From Argopecten irradians (Eukaryota; Mollusca; Bivalvia; Pectinida; Pectinidae): 64,000 nucleotides of DNA. The notes under the pieces are model-generated. The model made no database searches. It saw only the letters and a list, made by a program, of their open reading frames with translations, and was not told the DNA's origin. Made by a program: the position numbers and the translations under genes. The stretch's first letter is position 1. Each line of letters starts with the position of its first letter. The stretch covers positions 13,021,030 through 13,085,029 of the forward strand of contig NC_091147.1 of the NCBI RefSeq assembly GCF_041381155.1, in the 5' to 3' direction. Shown here in pieces: positions 48,601-57,293 of this stretch.

Positions 48601-51600
48601 GCTTACTTTTAACAAGGTTTCTCGCGATGTAAGCAAGTCGCCCGCGGTGATTGGTGAGGTCCTCATTAACTGAGACTCCCTTGAATTGATCGTTGGAGCG
48701 AAATCCACGGCTGGATTTCAGAAAGGAGCATTTTGGCGTCCACAGAGCTCAGACGCGCGTCTTAATTTTTCTTGTGTCACAAATAATCGCCTACAATTTA
48801 AAATTAGATGTTATATAGGCCTATGCATGTGACAAAATTACAATCTTTCAGTATGATATGCAGAATATACTAAAAATACCATAGATGGAAGATGAAGATT
48901 TCTATAAGTACGTTCAGTACTACGAGTCGTAAATTACATGTGTGTGTATCTCCAAACTTGAACTGCATGCAGGGCAGGTTTTATGTATGGATCGTGAGAT
49001 TCCTGACCTTCCCGAATTCATATGGTCGATAATGAAAACTAAGCCGGGTACTAATTAGTACAGAAAATAACACCAACGATAGTTTAATCAATCTTAGAAT
49101 ATTTTACATGTAATTGTTTATCTTGACATATCATCGGTCCTCGCTGATACATGTATACATATGAAGGTCCCTTTCATCTTCGGCACAAACACCAAATTGT
49201 AACATCCAAACCCACGTACCCTTCAAGTCATATTTGGTCCCGCTCACCTTGTAAACGAACCATCCAATGAGAAAACGTTTTGATTCTCGACGCCACGGAG
49301 TACTTGTCTTTGATCATGTACTATCGATGCTTGTCGTAATTGCATTACACTTTCAGCGTTCACAGATAGGGTTCAACGGCAGTAAATTAATGCATTAACC
49401 ATTTTGTTTTAACGTAATAGATATCTTGTTAAAACAAGATGAAAAAACGCGTTATAGCGAAATAAAATTAGATGATATGCTTTCGTATTTTTTTATTAAT
49501 AGATAAGAACTAGAGGTCAATTAGTTTCATTTATCATATGTAGTTATGAACACATTCTATACGAGTTATACTTTCATTCCATGTACGTTGTCTTCAGCTT
49601 GAGTCATCTCCAGTTTGGTGGTAGTTACTTCCTTAGCATAGACAACTCACAAAAAAAACACACAAAAACCCACTTTTATTCCTAATATAGTTTTGTCGGA
49701 AAAATGCGTTTTGTAGAGTTTGCTGCAACAAGATACAATTTGTGTGGTCTTAACAAGGATGTTCGATTTTGATATGTAATGTAATCCGTATGGCATGGTG
49801 TGGCCATATGCATCCTGGTATCAAATACGTGGTTGGCACATATCCAGGTTTTGTAACACGGAGTTACCGGAATATATATTTCAGTACACATCAATATTCA
49901 ATTTAGAATTGATTTTTGTCGCTGCAATATTTTGAATAGGCACACTCTATGCTCGTTTACCTTATTCATTTGTAGTAACTTAACTACATTAAGTATAGAC
50001 ACTTTTTAGGTCATTATTTGTTTGAATGTTACCGTCGTTATACGTTACATACACGTATTTATCAATACACATGTATTATCTAATAGTAACTTTGCTTCCT
50101 TGAAGCAATTAGTCATTGCGGGAATTATTCCTCTTTATTCTTGAAATTGTTTATATATTTTAACGATCATCATGTGTTCATATCATACACCATCGATACA
50201 ATTTCTGACACTGGGTAACCGTTTTAGGGATTTGTTATTTGTGTTATCATGTTTCTATTTGTTCTACCTGTCTTAATTTCAGTTTCAGTCATCCTTGTTA
50301 TGGGTGCACGTTCAACAAGGCTTTATGTGTATCTATATCTACCAGCCCATATGTTCGGACTAAGAGGACCTAAAACCTTCTGGTGTTCAGCTGCAGCAAC
50401 ATCCATTCATAGTGAGAGGGACAAGGGGACATTGTCTCTATTTTACCGGGAGTCTGGGAAAGTAGTCTGCAGACATAATTGCTGTGGAAGCTGTCCCACA
50501 AGCTATTGATCACGAGCCTACATATATGACACAATAAAAAAAAACTTTATTATCATAGGTAAAGATCTGATGTTTCCAATTTCCAGCAGCATAATTATTT
50601 TTAATTTTTGCATTTGGATCGTCCTGGCTGCAAAGCATGTCTGATGGCGGTGACAACTTCTCATGTCATTGATATGCTGCATTTATGTTTTACCAGTTAA
50701 AATTTAATTTGACAGAGAACTTACTTTGGAGCGCATGTGAAGTAAAATTGGTCTGGCTGTATTTCTGTTGGGAATTGTTATTTAGTGTTTCACTTGGAGC
50801 AGCAAAAATGCTGGAACAGTATTAAATTTGTAATTATATCCTAAACAACTGCTTTTTCTTTGTGGAATTTCCTGTTCACAGTTTCATTTTAATATAGCTT
50901 TATTTTTTAAATTTCATGTTGCGTTTCATACTTTCGGTACATTTAGGTTGTTTTTTTTAAATGAAGACTCAATTTGCCTTCGTTAAGTATTCGTGTTATT
51001 TAATTTGGTTAAAGCAAAATATTAAGCAACACCCATATTGCAAATACGATGTTAGAATTGTGCCTGCTGCCCCATTGCATGATAGGAAAAGGCGGCTAAA
51101 TCTGAGATCTTAAATAGCTGAATCATTTGCTTTAGATATGGAAAATACAGAAAAAATCATAGTTGACAGGTGATGCCTTTCACTAAATATGACCTAATTC
51201 ACTCTCTCACCCAGCTCATGTAACCCTAAGAAGCAATTAACTTAATCAGATCATGACAAAATCCAAATAAAGATCTAAACGTCACTCTAAAGCTCTGAAA
51301 TGGTTGCAAAAAATAAAGTATTTTCATTAAGGTAACCACGAAATTAAGATTCAAAATTTTGTCGCATTTTACGATCATGCAAGGAGGCAGCAGGCACAGC
51401 TCTTAACATCCTATGTTCAGTGAAGGAATTGCTTGAAAAACTGCAAGAAATATTATCTCTGTGCTGATATTTAATCAATTATGACTTAAACAATGAAAAT
51501 GTGAATTATCACCCTTTGACCTTTGACCTCTGAAATTAACATGAGCCCAGAAAAAAAATCTGATGTTCTGAATAGCATACAATAATCAGCTGACCCTAAT

Positions 51601-52038
51601 GTATCTTCATGCAAAATATTATGATTATCACTGAGTGGCCGTAAAACGGCCCAAAGTGATACCCCACCTTTCGTTTTTTAATGTTTAGGAAAAGAAAGAA
51701 TTTACCTGATTCATGCTGATGATGTTTAGTTTCCACTGTGATGGTAGGATTAGATACAATGTCAATAAATGGGCAACAAAAAGCCCTAAAACGGACATAT
51801 AATACTGCATTCCATACATATACACTTCCGCCGGAACTCCCAACATCATAATGCCAGACTCAAAGGTAACCAAAAGTGACAAAGCCACCGGAAGTGTGGC
51901 CATAGTCTCATCGCCAAGAATGAATCGTCTTGTGGTCTTCTTCTTGTTATCTCGTAAAGAATAGAAGAGTCCGATTCCCAGAGAGAAAACCAGGGTCACA
52001 ATGAATATGGTGTAGTCTTCCCATTTCAAAAACGCCAT
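26338..52038 (-). CDS. Sodium-coupled solute symporter, SLC5 family (SMCT/SMVT type), 620 aa, 16 coding exons
   Basis: Coding exons: 51706-52038, 36389-36457, 35378-35429, 34497-34564, 34045-34125, 33448-33521, 33065-33202, 31865-32000, 30922-31010, 30375-30487, 30056-30126, 29312-29398, 28346-28575, 27579-27679, 26615-26733, 26338-26439. Every junction is GT-AG and in phase, and the total is 1863 nt. SLC5 proteins are plasma-membrane symporters with 13-14 membrane segments that couple Na+ entry to uptake of sugars, vitamins, iodide or short monocarboxylates. Family marks: TTRRFILGDETM, VALSLLVTFESG, GVPAEVYMYGMQY, WTDVFQAILM, FNPDPTLRQSFW, CDPLVAK, LSTMSSLLSAM, EDIVKP and LYSLSYKW. The order and length match SLC5A5/6/8/12. 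I cannot tell the substrate. The ATG lies 1 nt inside the exon after a clean acceptor, so a noncoding 5' exon is expected. The C-terminus SAL fits a class I PDZ ligand. Confidence 0.93.
28346..32000 (-). CDS. Symporter coding exons 8-13 (residues 273-513)
   Basis: Exon 8: FAYYDTIGCDPLVAK, conserved after helix 7. Exons 9-10: GLFLAALFSASLSTMSSLLSA, the helix whose Ser/Thr (347-351) form the Na2 sodium site in this fold, then FFEDIVKP. Exons 11-12: two hydrophobic helices. Exon 13 starts GAMIGGIVSFLFVGW and continues into an external loop with sequons at N481 (NGS) and N492 (NVS), matching the glycosylated loop of SMCT-type carriers. Confidence 0.92.
29050..29205. repeat. Foldback element with GC-rich palindromic core
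   Basis: The core runs CATTGTCGGAGACGCACGGG, TGATCGCGTTA, a short loop around CTATAAG, then TAACGCGATCACCCGTG..CTCTGACGATG. Outer arms also match (TTGATTGGTT on the left, AACCAATCAA on the right). It lies in an intron of the symporter between coding exons 12 and 13. Confidence 0.85.
31171..31648. mobile_element. MITE-like element whose two ends are themselves hairpins
   Basis: Left end: GGTGTTTCC-AATATTTA-GAAACACCGAGTCAATATTCC. Right end: GGAATATTGACTCGGTTGTTTC-TGAAAAAT-GGAAACACTGAGTC. The two ends are inverted copies and each can fold alone. About 380 bp between them hold no ORF. It lies in the intron between coding exons 8 and 9 of the symporter. Confidence 0.65.
32612..32700. repeat. CRE-rich dispersed repeat (copy 1)
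   Basis: ATGACGTCACATGTAGTTTT..TATATATGACGTCGCATGATTG..AAACGTCACAT. The same order of words returns at 52702-52795. The TGACGTCA core could bind CREB/ATF proteins. It is in the intron between coding exons 7 and 8 of the symporter. Confidence 0.6.
33065..36457 (-). CDS. Symporter coding exons 2-7 (residues 112-271)
   Basis: Exon 2 (YFELRYKSRGIRVF) matches the YEYLELRF region of the family. Exons 3-4 give a hydrophobic stretch with VPAITLE. Exon 5 carries WTDVFQAILMFGG, a strongly conserved SLC5 segment. Exon 6 has the loop VGGVTRSWSKITESGR. Exon 7 has FNPDPTLRQSFWSLFIGS and QATYQR, the equivalent of the NQAQVQRY stretch. Introns are 0.25-1.2 kb and carry a MITE (35628-36068) and a 31-bp duplication. 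Confidence 0.92.
33263..33324. repeat. Perfect 31-bp direct duplication
   Basis: Two identical adjacent units beginning ACCCAAATAAACCAATAGAA at 33263 and 33294. Identity suggests a recent slippage or duplication event. It lies between coding exons 6 and 7 of the symporter. Confidence 0.95.
35628..36068. mobile_element. MITE, family Q (copy 2)
   Basis: Left end ACAGTCAAAGGACAAATG, then TATTCGTCACTTCTATTG. The reverse complement of the right end reads TTCAGTCGAAGAATATAAGT, then ATTCGTCACTTTCATT. It shares the (A/T)GTATTCGTCACT core and length (about 440 bp) with the element at 22853-23327 but is more diverged. It lies between coding exons 2 and 3 of the symporter. Confidence 0.75.
37391..37441 (-). 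repeat. Perfect 24-bp tandem duplication inside a short open frame
   Basis: Units at 37391-37414 and 37415-37438 are identical. On the minus strand they lie in a 70-codon open frame (37259-37471) and repeat eight codons (DSFNQSLY twice) without breaking it. The frame lacks splice support and a known motif, and sits in symporter intron 1. It may or may not be coding. Confidence 0.8.
38954..39610 (-). pseudogene. LINE C-terminal (post-RT) domain
   Basis: An open frame of about 218 codons with LEAARIITGATKLTSHDRLY, NRRRKHKIIKFHQIVHG and DLWNSLPEIIKF. These are typical of the region after the RT in jockey/CR1-like ORF2 proteins from animals. The frame between this and the RT segment (39610-39900) is disrupted. 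Confidence 0.75.
39903..40590 (-). pseudogene. LINE reverse transcriptase palm/fingers, broken
   Basis: The first segment reads QNYRPISLFSI, then YNFLVDKSLLTPHQSG. After a shift near 40310 an open frame of 134 codons carries CDISKAFDRVWHRGL, AGVPQGSILGP, FLIFINDI and FADDTS. The catalytic aspartates (the D of CDISKAFD and the DD of FADD) are kept, but the reading frame is not. Confidence 0.85.
40977..41335. mobile_element. MITE, family R (copy nested in the LINE)
   Basis: Left end TTAAAGATGCTCCACCGCTA. The reverse complement of the right end reads AAGTTGCTCCACCGCCGAC. The LINE frame reads DWAKLR on one side and NMCVTAIRKS on the other, so the insertion point is exact to a few bases. A 4-bp AGAA may be the target-site duplication. 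A spurious 158-codon plus-strand frame covers it. A second copy is at 52177-52556. Confidence 0.8.
41808..42290 (-). pseudogene. LINE apurinic-like endonuclease domain, broken
   Basis: Frames give LDILSFTETWLRPD and YCRPDRQGG, then after a shift GVSVYVINNLS, LVECVWLQV, YGTFYRTPN and IIITGDFNAN. TETWL, a Gly-Gly-Val-x-Val strand and GDFN are the hallmark order of LINE APE endonucleases. At least one frameshift lies near 42110. Confidence 0.8.
42481..45259. other. Intron sequence; no gene recognised
   Basis: This is part of the first coding intron of the symporter. Short open frames (for example 42478-42666) have no support. A GC-richer patch at about 44620-44880 with repeated TATATTGCACG words may be the end of an unrecognised element. 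Confidence 0.45.
45260..46025. repeat. Large inverted repeat with convergent TATA-bearing arms
   Basis: The left arm (about 45262-45380) and the reverse complement of the right arm (about 45873-46024) share, in order, GAGACAT(T)CCCC.AGTT, AGCCATTTTT.TTTT, CCCCTATATAAAGC.CG and GACACACGTG. The right arm has about 30 bp extra. Each arm has a TATA box (45343-45349; 45908-45917) and an E-box CACGTG, pointing inward. The roughly 490-bp middle holds a minus-strand frame of 66 codons (45454-45654) without a known motif. It lies in symporter intron 1. Confidence 0.75.
46152..46706. mobile_element. MITE with TACTGTGAAA..TATTTTCGTGG ends
   Basis: Left: TACTGTGAAATTATTTATTT, then TCGTTGG..CAATTTTCGTGGATT. 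The reverse complement of the right end: TACAGTGTAAACATTAATTT, then TCGTGGGGTTTTAATTTTCG. Elements with such TTTCGTGG ends are common in invertebrate genomes as far as I recall. There is no transposase. The element is about 555 bp. Confidence 0.75.
46882..47000. repeat. Foldback element with arms of about 53 bp, near-perfect
   Basis: Left arm TATAGCATTTTGATTTCGGT, then CAATACATGGTTATATCGAC, CACAGAAAAAATAT. The right arm is its reverse complement with only a few mismatches; the loop is about 13 bp. It would extrude or be transcribed as a long hairpin. Confidence 0.9.
47939..48409. repeat. Possible MITE with short TIR (about 20 bp)
   Basis: CTCTACAGGGACCGCAGAAT at the left pairs with TTCTGCGGTCTCTACA at the right, 470 bp apart. 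The TIR is short and the interior has no ORF. Confidence 0.4.
48410..51047. other. Intron sequence; no gene recognised
   Basis: GC-richer at about 48470-48770. Open frames at 49682-49894 (-) and 50249-50509 (+) have no motif or splice support that I trust. The latter starts with a hydrophobic stretch but continues without a recognisable domain. Confidence 0.4.
51048..51411. mobile_element. MITE with GCCTGCTGCC ends
   Basis: Left end GATGTTAGAATTGTGCCTGC, then TGCC..TTGCATGAT. The reverse complement of the right end reads GATGTTAAGAGCTGTGCCTG, then CTGCCTCCTTGCATGAT. It is about 364 bp and non-coding. It lies 295 bp downstream of the donor of symporter coding exon 1. Confidence 0.8.
51706..52038 (-). 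CDS. Symporter coding exon 1 (residues 1-111)
   Basis: Start ATG at 52038, preceded by CTTGTTTGTATAG|A, an acceptor, so an in-frame extension upstream is intron and should be left out. It encodes membrane segments at about residues 8-26, 48-70 and 78-98. These correspond to the first SLC5 helices, including the unwound helix that binds substrate and Na+. E60 lies inside that helix (TFESG). The donor is CAG|GTAAAT. The next coding exon is 15.2 kb away. Confidence 0.93.
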
Positions 52039-52176
52039 TCTATACAAACAAGTGTGTGTGTGTGATACTACACAGATTATAAAATTTGAGAGTAAAGTAA
52101 TGTTTGCTTTATGAATATCAACAAAAAATGAAAACCGGATAGGTTTTCTTCTATAAATCATCAGGCAAATCTTTAT

Positions 52177-52556
52177 CTAAAGATACTCCACCGCCGACAA
52201 AGCATAATCGATGCTCATCATTTTAACAATAACTGATGTTGAATTATGTACAACAGGTCTAAATATAATAAACATACATATCAAATAATGTGTTTTGCTT
52301 TTTGAAGCATGCACAATCATCACTTCATTTCATATAGGGGCTACTGTCATGGAGTTGTTTTTTGTTTTGTATTTCTTGGTGAAAAATAATTATTTTAATA
52401 TTTTTCTCTTCAAGCAAAATAAAATGCTAAAACTTTTCAATAGTGGAAATTCTGTAAAGTAAAAAGCTTTTTTTAAGTTAAGAAAAAAATCTAATTCGTC
52501 TGCTCCTTTTATGATAGATTAAAAAATACCATTCATCAGTGGTATAGTATCTTTAA
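52177..52556. mobile_element. MITE, family R (copy 2)
   Basis: Left end CTAAAGATACTCCACCGCCG. The reverse complement of the right end reads TTAAAGATACTATACCACTG. The ends match the copy nested in the LINE at 40977-41335. It lies about 140 bp upstream of symporter coding exon 1, probably inside the 5' UTR intron. Confidence 0.7.
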
Positions 52557-52701
52557 AAGAGAACAACACGATTGTAACTTGCAGCAGGTATCAAGTGATC
52601 AGTAATAATTGAAGATTCTAGAAACAATATTAATTACATATTGATATGTCATATGGCCATGTCATAAATATCGTAAGACACTTGTGTATTAACACCATTA
52701 T

Positions 52702-52795
52702 TACGTCACAGGTGGTTTTGACGTCATAATTTATATATGACGTCGTATGATTGCCTCATTAGCTGAAAACGTCACATGCCAGCGTTCGACAATAC
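52702..52795. repeat. CRE-rich dispersed repeat (copy 2)
   Basis: TTACGTCACAGGTGGTTTTG, ACGTCATAATTTATATATGA, CGTCGTATGATTG, then AAACGTCACATG. The order is the same as at 32612-32700. It lies between the presumed 5' UTR exon and coding exon 1 of the symporter. Confidence 0.6.
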
Positions 52796-52949
52796 CGCCT
52801 GTCCGTCTGCCCGTGATCTAGTCGGGCAGGCAAATTTTGCTATGTAGCTGGTCCTTTGACCAACAGGTTTTGGTCTAGATAAAGGATATATACAAAACAC
52901 AAAATGGAAGGAGATTGTAGAAAGTTTGAAGATCAAACAGTACATTTTT

Positions 52950-53921
52950 AGCTCACCTGGCCCGAAGGGCCGGTGAGCTTATGTCATGGCGCGGTGTCCG
53001 TCGTCCGTCCGTCCGTCCGTCCGTCTGTCCGTCAACATTTCCTTTAAATCGCTACTAGTCATAGAGTTCTGCATGGATTGTAACCAAATTTGGCCACAAA
53101 CATCCTTGGGGGAGGGGGAACAGAACTTGTATAAATTTTGGCTCTGACCCCCCGGGGGCAGGAGGGGCGGGGCCCAATAGGGGAAATACAGGTAAATCCT
53201 ATAAATCGCTACTTGTCCTAGAGTTCGGCATGGATTGTAACCAAATTTGGCCACAAACATCCTTGGGGGAAGGGGAACAGAACTTGTATAAATTTTGGCT
53301 CTGACCCCCCGGGGGCAGGAGGGGCGGGGCCCAATAGGGGAAATAGAGGTAAATCCTTTAAATCGCTACTAGTCATAGAGTTCTGCATGGATTGTAACCA
53401 AAAATAGCCACAAACATCCTTGGGGGAAGGGGAACAGAAATTGTATAAATTTTGGCTCTGGTCCCCCGGGGGCAGGAGGGGCGGAGCCCAATAGGGGAAA
53501 TAGAGGTAAATCCTTTAAATCGCTACTAGTCATAGAGTTCTGAATGGAATGTAACCAAATTTGGCCACAAACATCCTTGGGGGAAGGGGAACAGAACTTT
53601 TATGAATTTTGGCTCTGACCCCCCGGGGGCAGGAGGGGCTGGGCCCAATAGGGGAAATAGAGGTAAATCCTTTAAATCGCTACTAGTCATAGAGTTCTGC
53701 ATGGAATGTAACCAAATTTGGCCACAAACATCCTCGGGGAAGGGGAACAGAACTTGTATAAATTTTGGCTCTGACCCCCTGGGGGCAGGAGGGGCTGGGC
53801 CCAATAGGGGATTTAGAGGTTAATATTAAAATTCCTTCAGAAAAGAAACAATGAACTTGTATTCAGAACATTTCTTGGCATTCAAACCAGGTGAGCGATA
53901 CAGGCCCTCTAGGCCTCTTGT
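52950..53921. mobile_element. Non-autonomous element with five 157-bp tandem units
   Basis: It opens AGCTCACCTGGCCCGAAGGG, then CCGGTGAGCT and a (CCGT)n run, and closes CCAGGTGAGCGATACAGGCC. AGCTCACCTGG and CCAGGTGAGC form inverted ends. Inside, GCTACT(A/T)GTC recurs at 53051, 53209, 53365, 53522 and 53679 (spacings 158, 156, 157, 157). Each unit has a CTTGGGGGA.GGGGAACAGAA block and a GGGGCAGGAGGGGC block. This repeat type is familiar to me from bivalve and gastropod sequence. Frames across it are artefacts. Confidence 0.85.
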
Positions 53922-54598
53922 TTTGTGTAATATTCTGGTGTTCAGTCAGCTTTGTTGAGAGCGCACGATACTTATCCGGATATGCGGATATATTTTTTTA
54001 GTAAAACTAACAACTTTGCTAGTATAGTTTTGTAATTATATAAACTACAAGGATAAATGGTGAATCATAATTTTGTAAGGAACAGTAATTTTCAGTCAGG
54101 ACCAGTAACTTTTTGGGTCAGCCGGTCCTTAGGACCAGCAGTAAAATAACCCTGAAGGGAGAATTCTAGTCACATCCTAGCCGGTTTCTATCTTTTTATA
54201 TAGTTACGAGATAATTTAAGTCGTGTCTGTGTTATATAAAACTTATCAAACTCGTTAATAATTTGACCAAATATTTGAACTCGTTTGATAAATTTCATAT
54301 CATATAGCCACTAATGTAAGTTCCTCTACTTACTAAATATATATCTTTTATAATTTTTTTTTCACTTTGCGGAATGTATGTGCTTTGCTGCAGCTTACAA
54401 TGTATATAAAATCCAATAACAAGAATCCAAGCGATCGTTTCAAATTTAACTTCAAAACTAATGTAGAAGTAGGCTAAAATATCATTTCATTTCCGACACA
54501 CTCGGTTGCCTGTAAGAACATTCACTTTTAAATATTTGTAACATGTTTTAGAAGGTTTACCAAGAAAATAAGTTAAGAATCCGACAAATCGTACATAC

Positions 54599-54665
54599 CT
54601 TTACGATGTCACTGGGTCGTCTACTATAGGATCCAGACAAGACCAGCTTTATGCAGTAAATGTTA
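54599..54665 (-). other. Possible noncoding 5' UTR exon of the symporter gene
   Basis: On the minus strand GACATCGTAAAG is followed by a strong donor GTATGT at 54598. Coding exon 1 begins one base after an acceptor, so an upstream leader exon must exist. This is the best candidate I see, at 2.5 kb distance. The 5' limit (transcription start) is a guess. Confidence 0.35.
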
Positions 54666-56211
54666 ATAAATGAATGACAACCCACATTAGCAATTCAGAA
54701 CCAAAAATGATTTTCTAATGAATGTTAATCTATGCAGTATATCCCAAAGCTGTTGTATCGATTCCTATAACACGTGTACGGACTACTGAACTTGTGATCA
54801 TTTAACGTCTATTGTCGTTGGATTGTATATCAACCTCGGCCAAGTCGAAACAAGGCAGACGACATTGGCTAATGGCTGAGTGGATGAAACGCTAACATTT
54901 GCAATTCTGTAAGAGTACTTTATGAGTTACTGAAAAGTCTGTTAATACATCATACAAGCTGAAAGCTTGTTGAATCTCAGTAAAATATGAAAGCTGAGCG
55001 ATGAGAAATGCACAACCAGACAAGGATTATTCGAACCCGAAACCATCTGGACACTGGCCGGAGTGTAGTGTAACAAAACTCAGCAAACTGGAAACCAAAG
55101 CTATCATTTCACTATTCAAAGCTATTGTTTATTTTGTCAACACCATTTTGGTGTCGATTGTCACTTCATTTATACCTAAATTTAAAACATAGTTGTCATG
55201 TCATCTTTTGTTGTTTCTGTTCTTTAACTCCCCGATTATCGGATCATTACCTGTAACTGTCCTATATGCTACCTTTTACTGTCTTATATGTGACTCTAAT
55301 ATTAGACAGTCACATGGGAGAGTTACACAATACGGTTGAGTAAATGTCTCCGAGAATAATCCCATGATTATGTTAACACACAATCTGCCGGAATATTTAA
55401 TTATCTTTTAATCCAAATTACGAAAAAATCCCACACAATGAATATGAAAAGAATTCAATCCTGTACTGATGCGGAATTAAACACATCCACAGAATTTCTG
55501 TATGTAATGAATTCACACTTAACCATTATTTACATTAACTCCAATTCCCGACTTCTGAAACCTTGTTGTTTTTGTAACCACATTGAATTTTAAATTTCAA
55601 AATCATCTACACTGCAGTTCTACATTTATTCTGATATTTTTTCAACAATCTTCCAGAATAACTTAAATCCCATTGGATTATTGAACGAAATCGCACATAG
55701 TATAAATAAATCCAAAGTTGTCACTAGAGAGGTCGGAATTAAAATCTTCTGAAAGTTATGGGGCAGCACCGACTGTTTTTGAACTGGCATGGGAATCACT
55801 GTTATATGCGCTCATTTTAGCAAGACGCTTTTAAACAATAGCCTAAATTTCAAGTCTAGTGTCATATGTCATTTCCTTACCACATCAGACATTTGGAAAG
55901 AAATGTCCTTTTAGTAATAAACGTCACTTAAGCTACAATATTGCATCGCTTAAATTGAGAAAGAGATATCCTTTCATCACTGTTGGTGGACATGGTGAAA
56001 AGGAATTTACAGATAGTTGTTCAACCCAAAAGCATTCCGTTCATGAATGTTATTCATCACATATAACACAGGCAGAGGTCATTCTATGTTGCCATTGTCT
56101 ATATTGGATTTGTCTTGATTGAACGCACATCGGTAGAATTACCTGAGCTCATAGACAAAGGCTTAACACAAAGACTTGCTATTTTTTAAGTTAGAGAAAA
56201 GCCTCCAACTG

Positions 56212-56285
56212 TACAATATGTGGGAGAGAGAACAGATCTCGGCCCTGACGGGCCTCGATAAAGTTCTCTCTCTGACATATTGTAA
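56212..56285. repeat. Short perfect-looking hairpin
   Basis: TACAATATGTGGGAGAGAGA, then ACAGATCTCGGCCC, pairs with GGGCCTCGATAAAGTTCTCT, then CTCTGACATATTGTA, around a four-base loop (TGAC). Stem length is about 34 bp with a few mismatches, close to a miRNA-precursor or MITE hairpin in size. Confidence 0.85.
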
Positions 56286-57293
56286 TCTTTCGGCTTATCT
56301 CCATAACGTAATATTTTATGGCAATCTATTGCTTGAAGAAGACTTCGAAGGTTGCTTTTTCAATGCGGGCACGTAGGCTTTGTATATATATGTATATATA
56401 TGAGTACAGATAAGATTTCTCTGACCATATGATGAAATAATTTTGGACTTTAGTGCTGGTAAACATGATGTCAATATCAATACCCCGATCAATACATCTT
56501 TTTTTCCGGTTTATATTATATAATATTCACTACGTTTTTACCTGTAACAATATTTTTTCATCAAATTATTTCGTGTTTGTATAACATGAATATAGAAACA
56601 TAATGTGTCAATAAAATATATAGCGAATAAATATGACCAAAGCAATATATGAATGTAAAACTGCACTTAAATAAAAAAAAAGTTCCATAGAAATATCTCA
56701 TAGCTAAGTAGGGCCACAGGCTGTTTGTGAGCATAATGCATTTAAGAATATAATATCACTGCAGATATCGGAAGTACGGAAGCTGTCTGGTGTCACAACG
56801 AAAAAAATCACACCCTCTCCCATTGTGAAGGAACGCAATACCGTATAAATGCCGTATAATGTTATTGTAAGGGAACATAATCATATTGTGATACCATGTT
56901 TTTTGTTTTGTTTTGTTTGGTTGTTTTTTGTTTTTATTTTTGTGGTATTTTTTTTCCACGTCAAAATCAACATAAACACTATAATACAAATATATCTAAA
57001 GCAATACTCTAATACAAATATATGTTTTATCAATAAAACCATCATAAAAATATTAGAATAATATGCAATACATATGCATTGTGTATTTATGCCACATATA
57101 TGTATAAATAATGATACACATGTTCCCTTCAGTAGATATAAACTTAACCGAGGTACATAGCACTTTATCTTTTTATAATTCTATCATCAAACACACATTT
57201 ATACTATTGTGTATATGTTATTACTGTACGTCCCGTAGTGGATCTGTTTATGTCGTATTTGTATACCATGGAGTCTGCCCTTGTGAGCAGACG

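Noticed and set aside
52039..52161. Upstream in-frame extension of symporter exon 1 (extra 41 codons)
   Set aside because: A clear acceptor lies one base before the inner ATG, and SLC5 proteins start near that Met; the extension is intron.
53526..53823. Gly/Pro-rich frames on both strands in the 157-bp repeat
   Set aside because: Periodic frames made by the tandem unit (157 is not a multiple of 3, so the frame changes each unit); typical false gene predictions.
55859..56122. 87-codon plus-strand frame with several Cys and His
   Set aside because: No signal peptide, domain or splice support; left as unproven.
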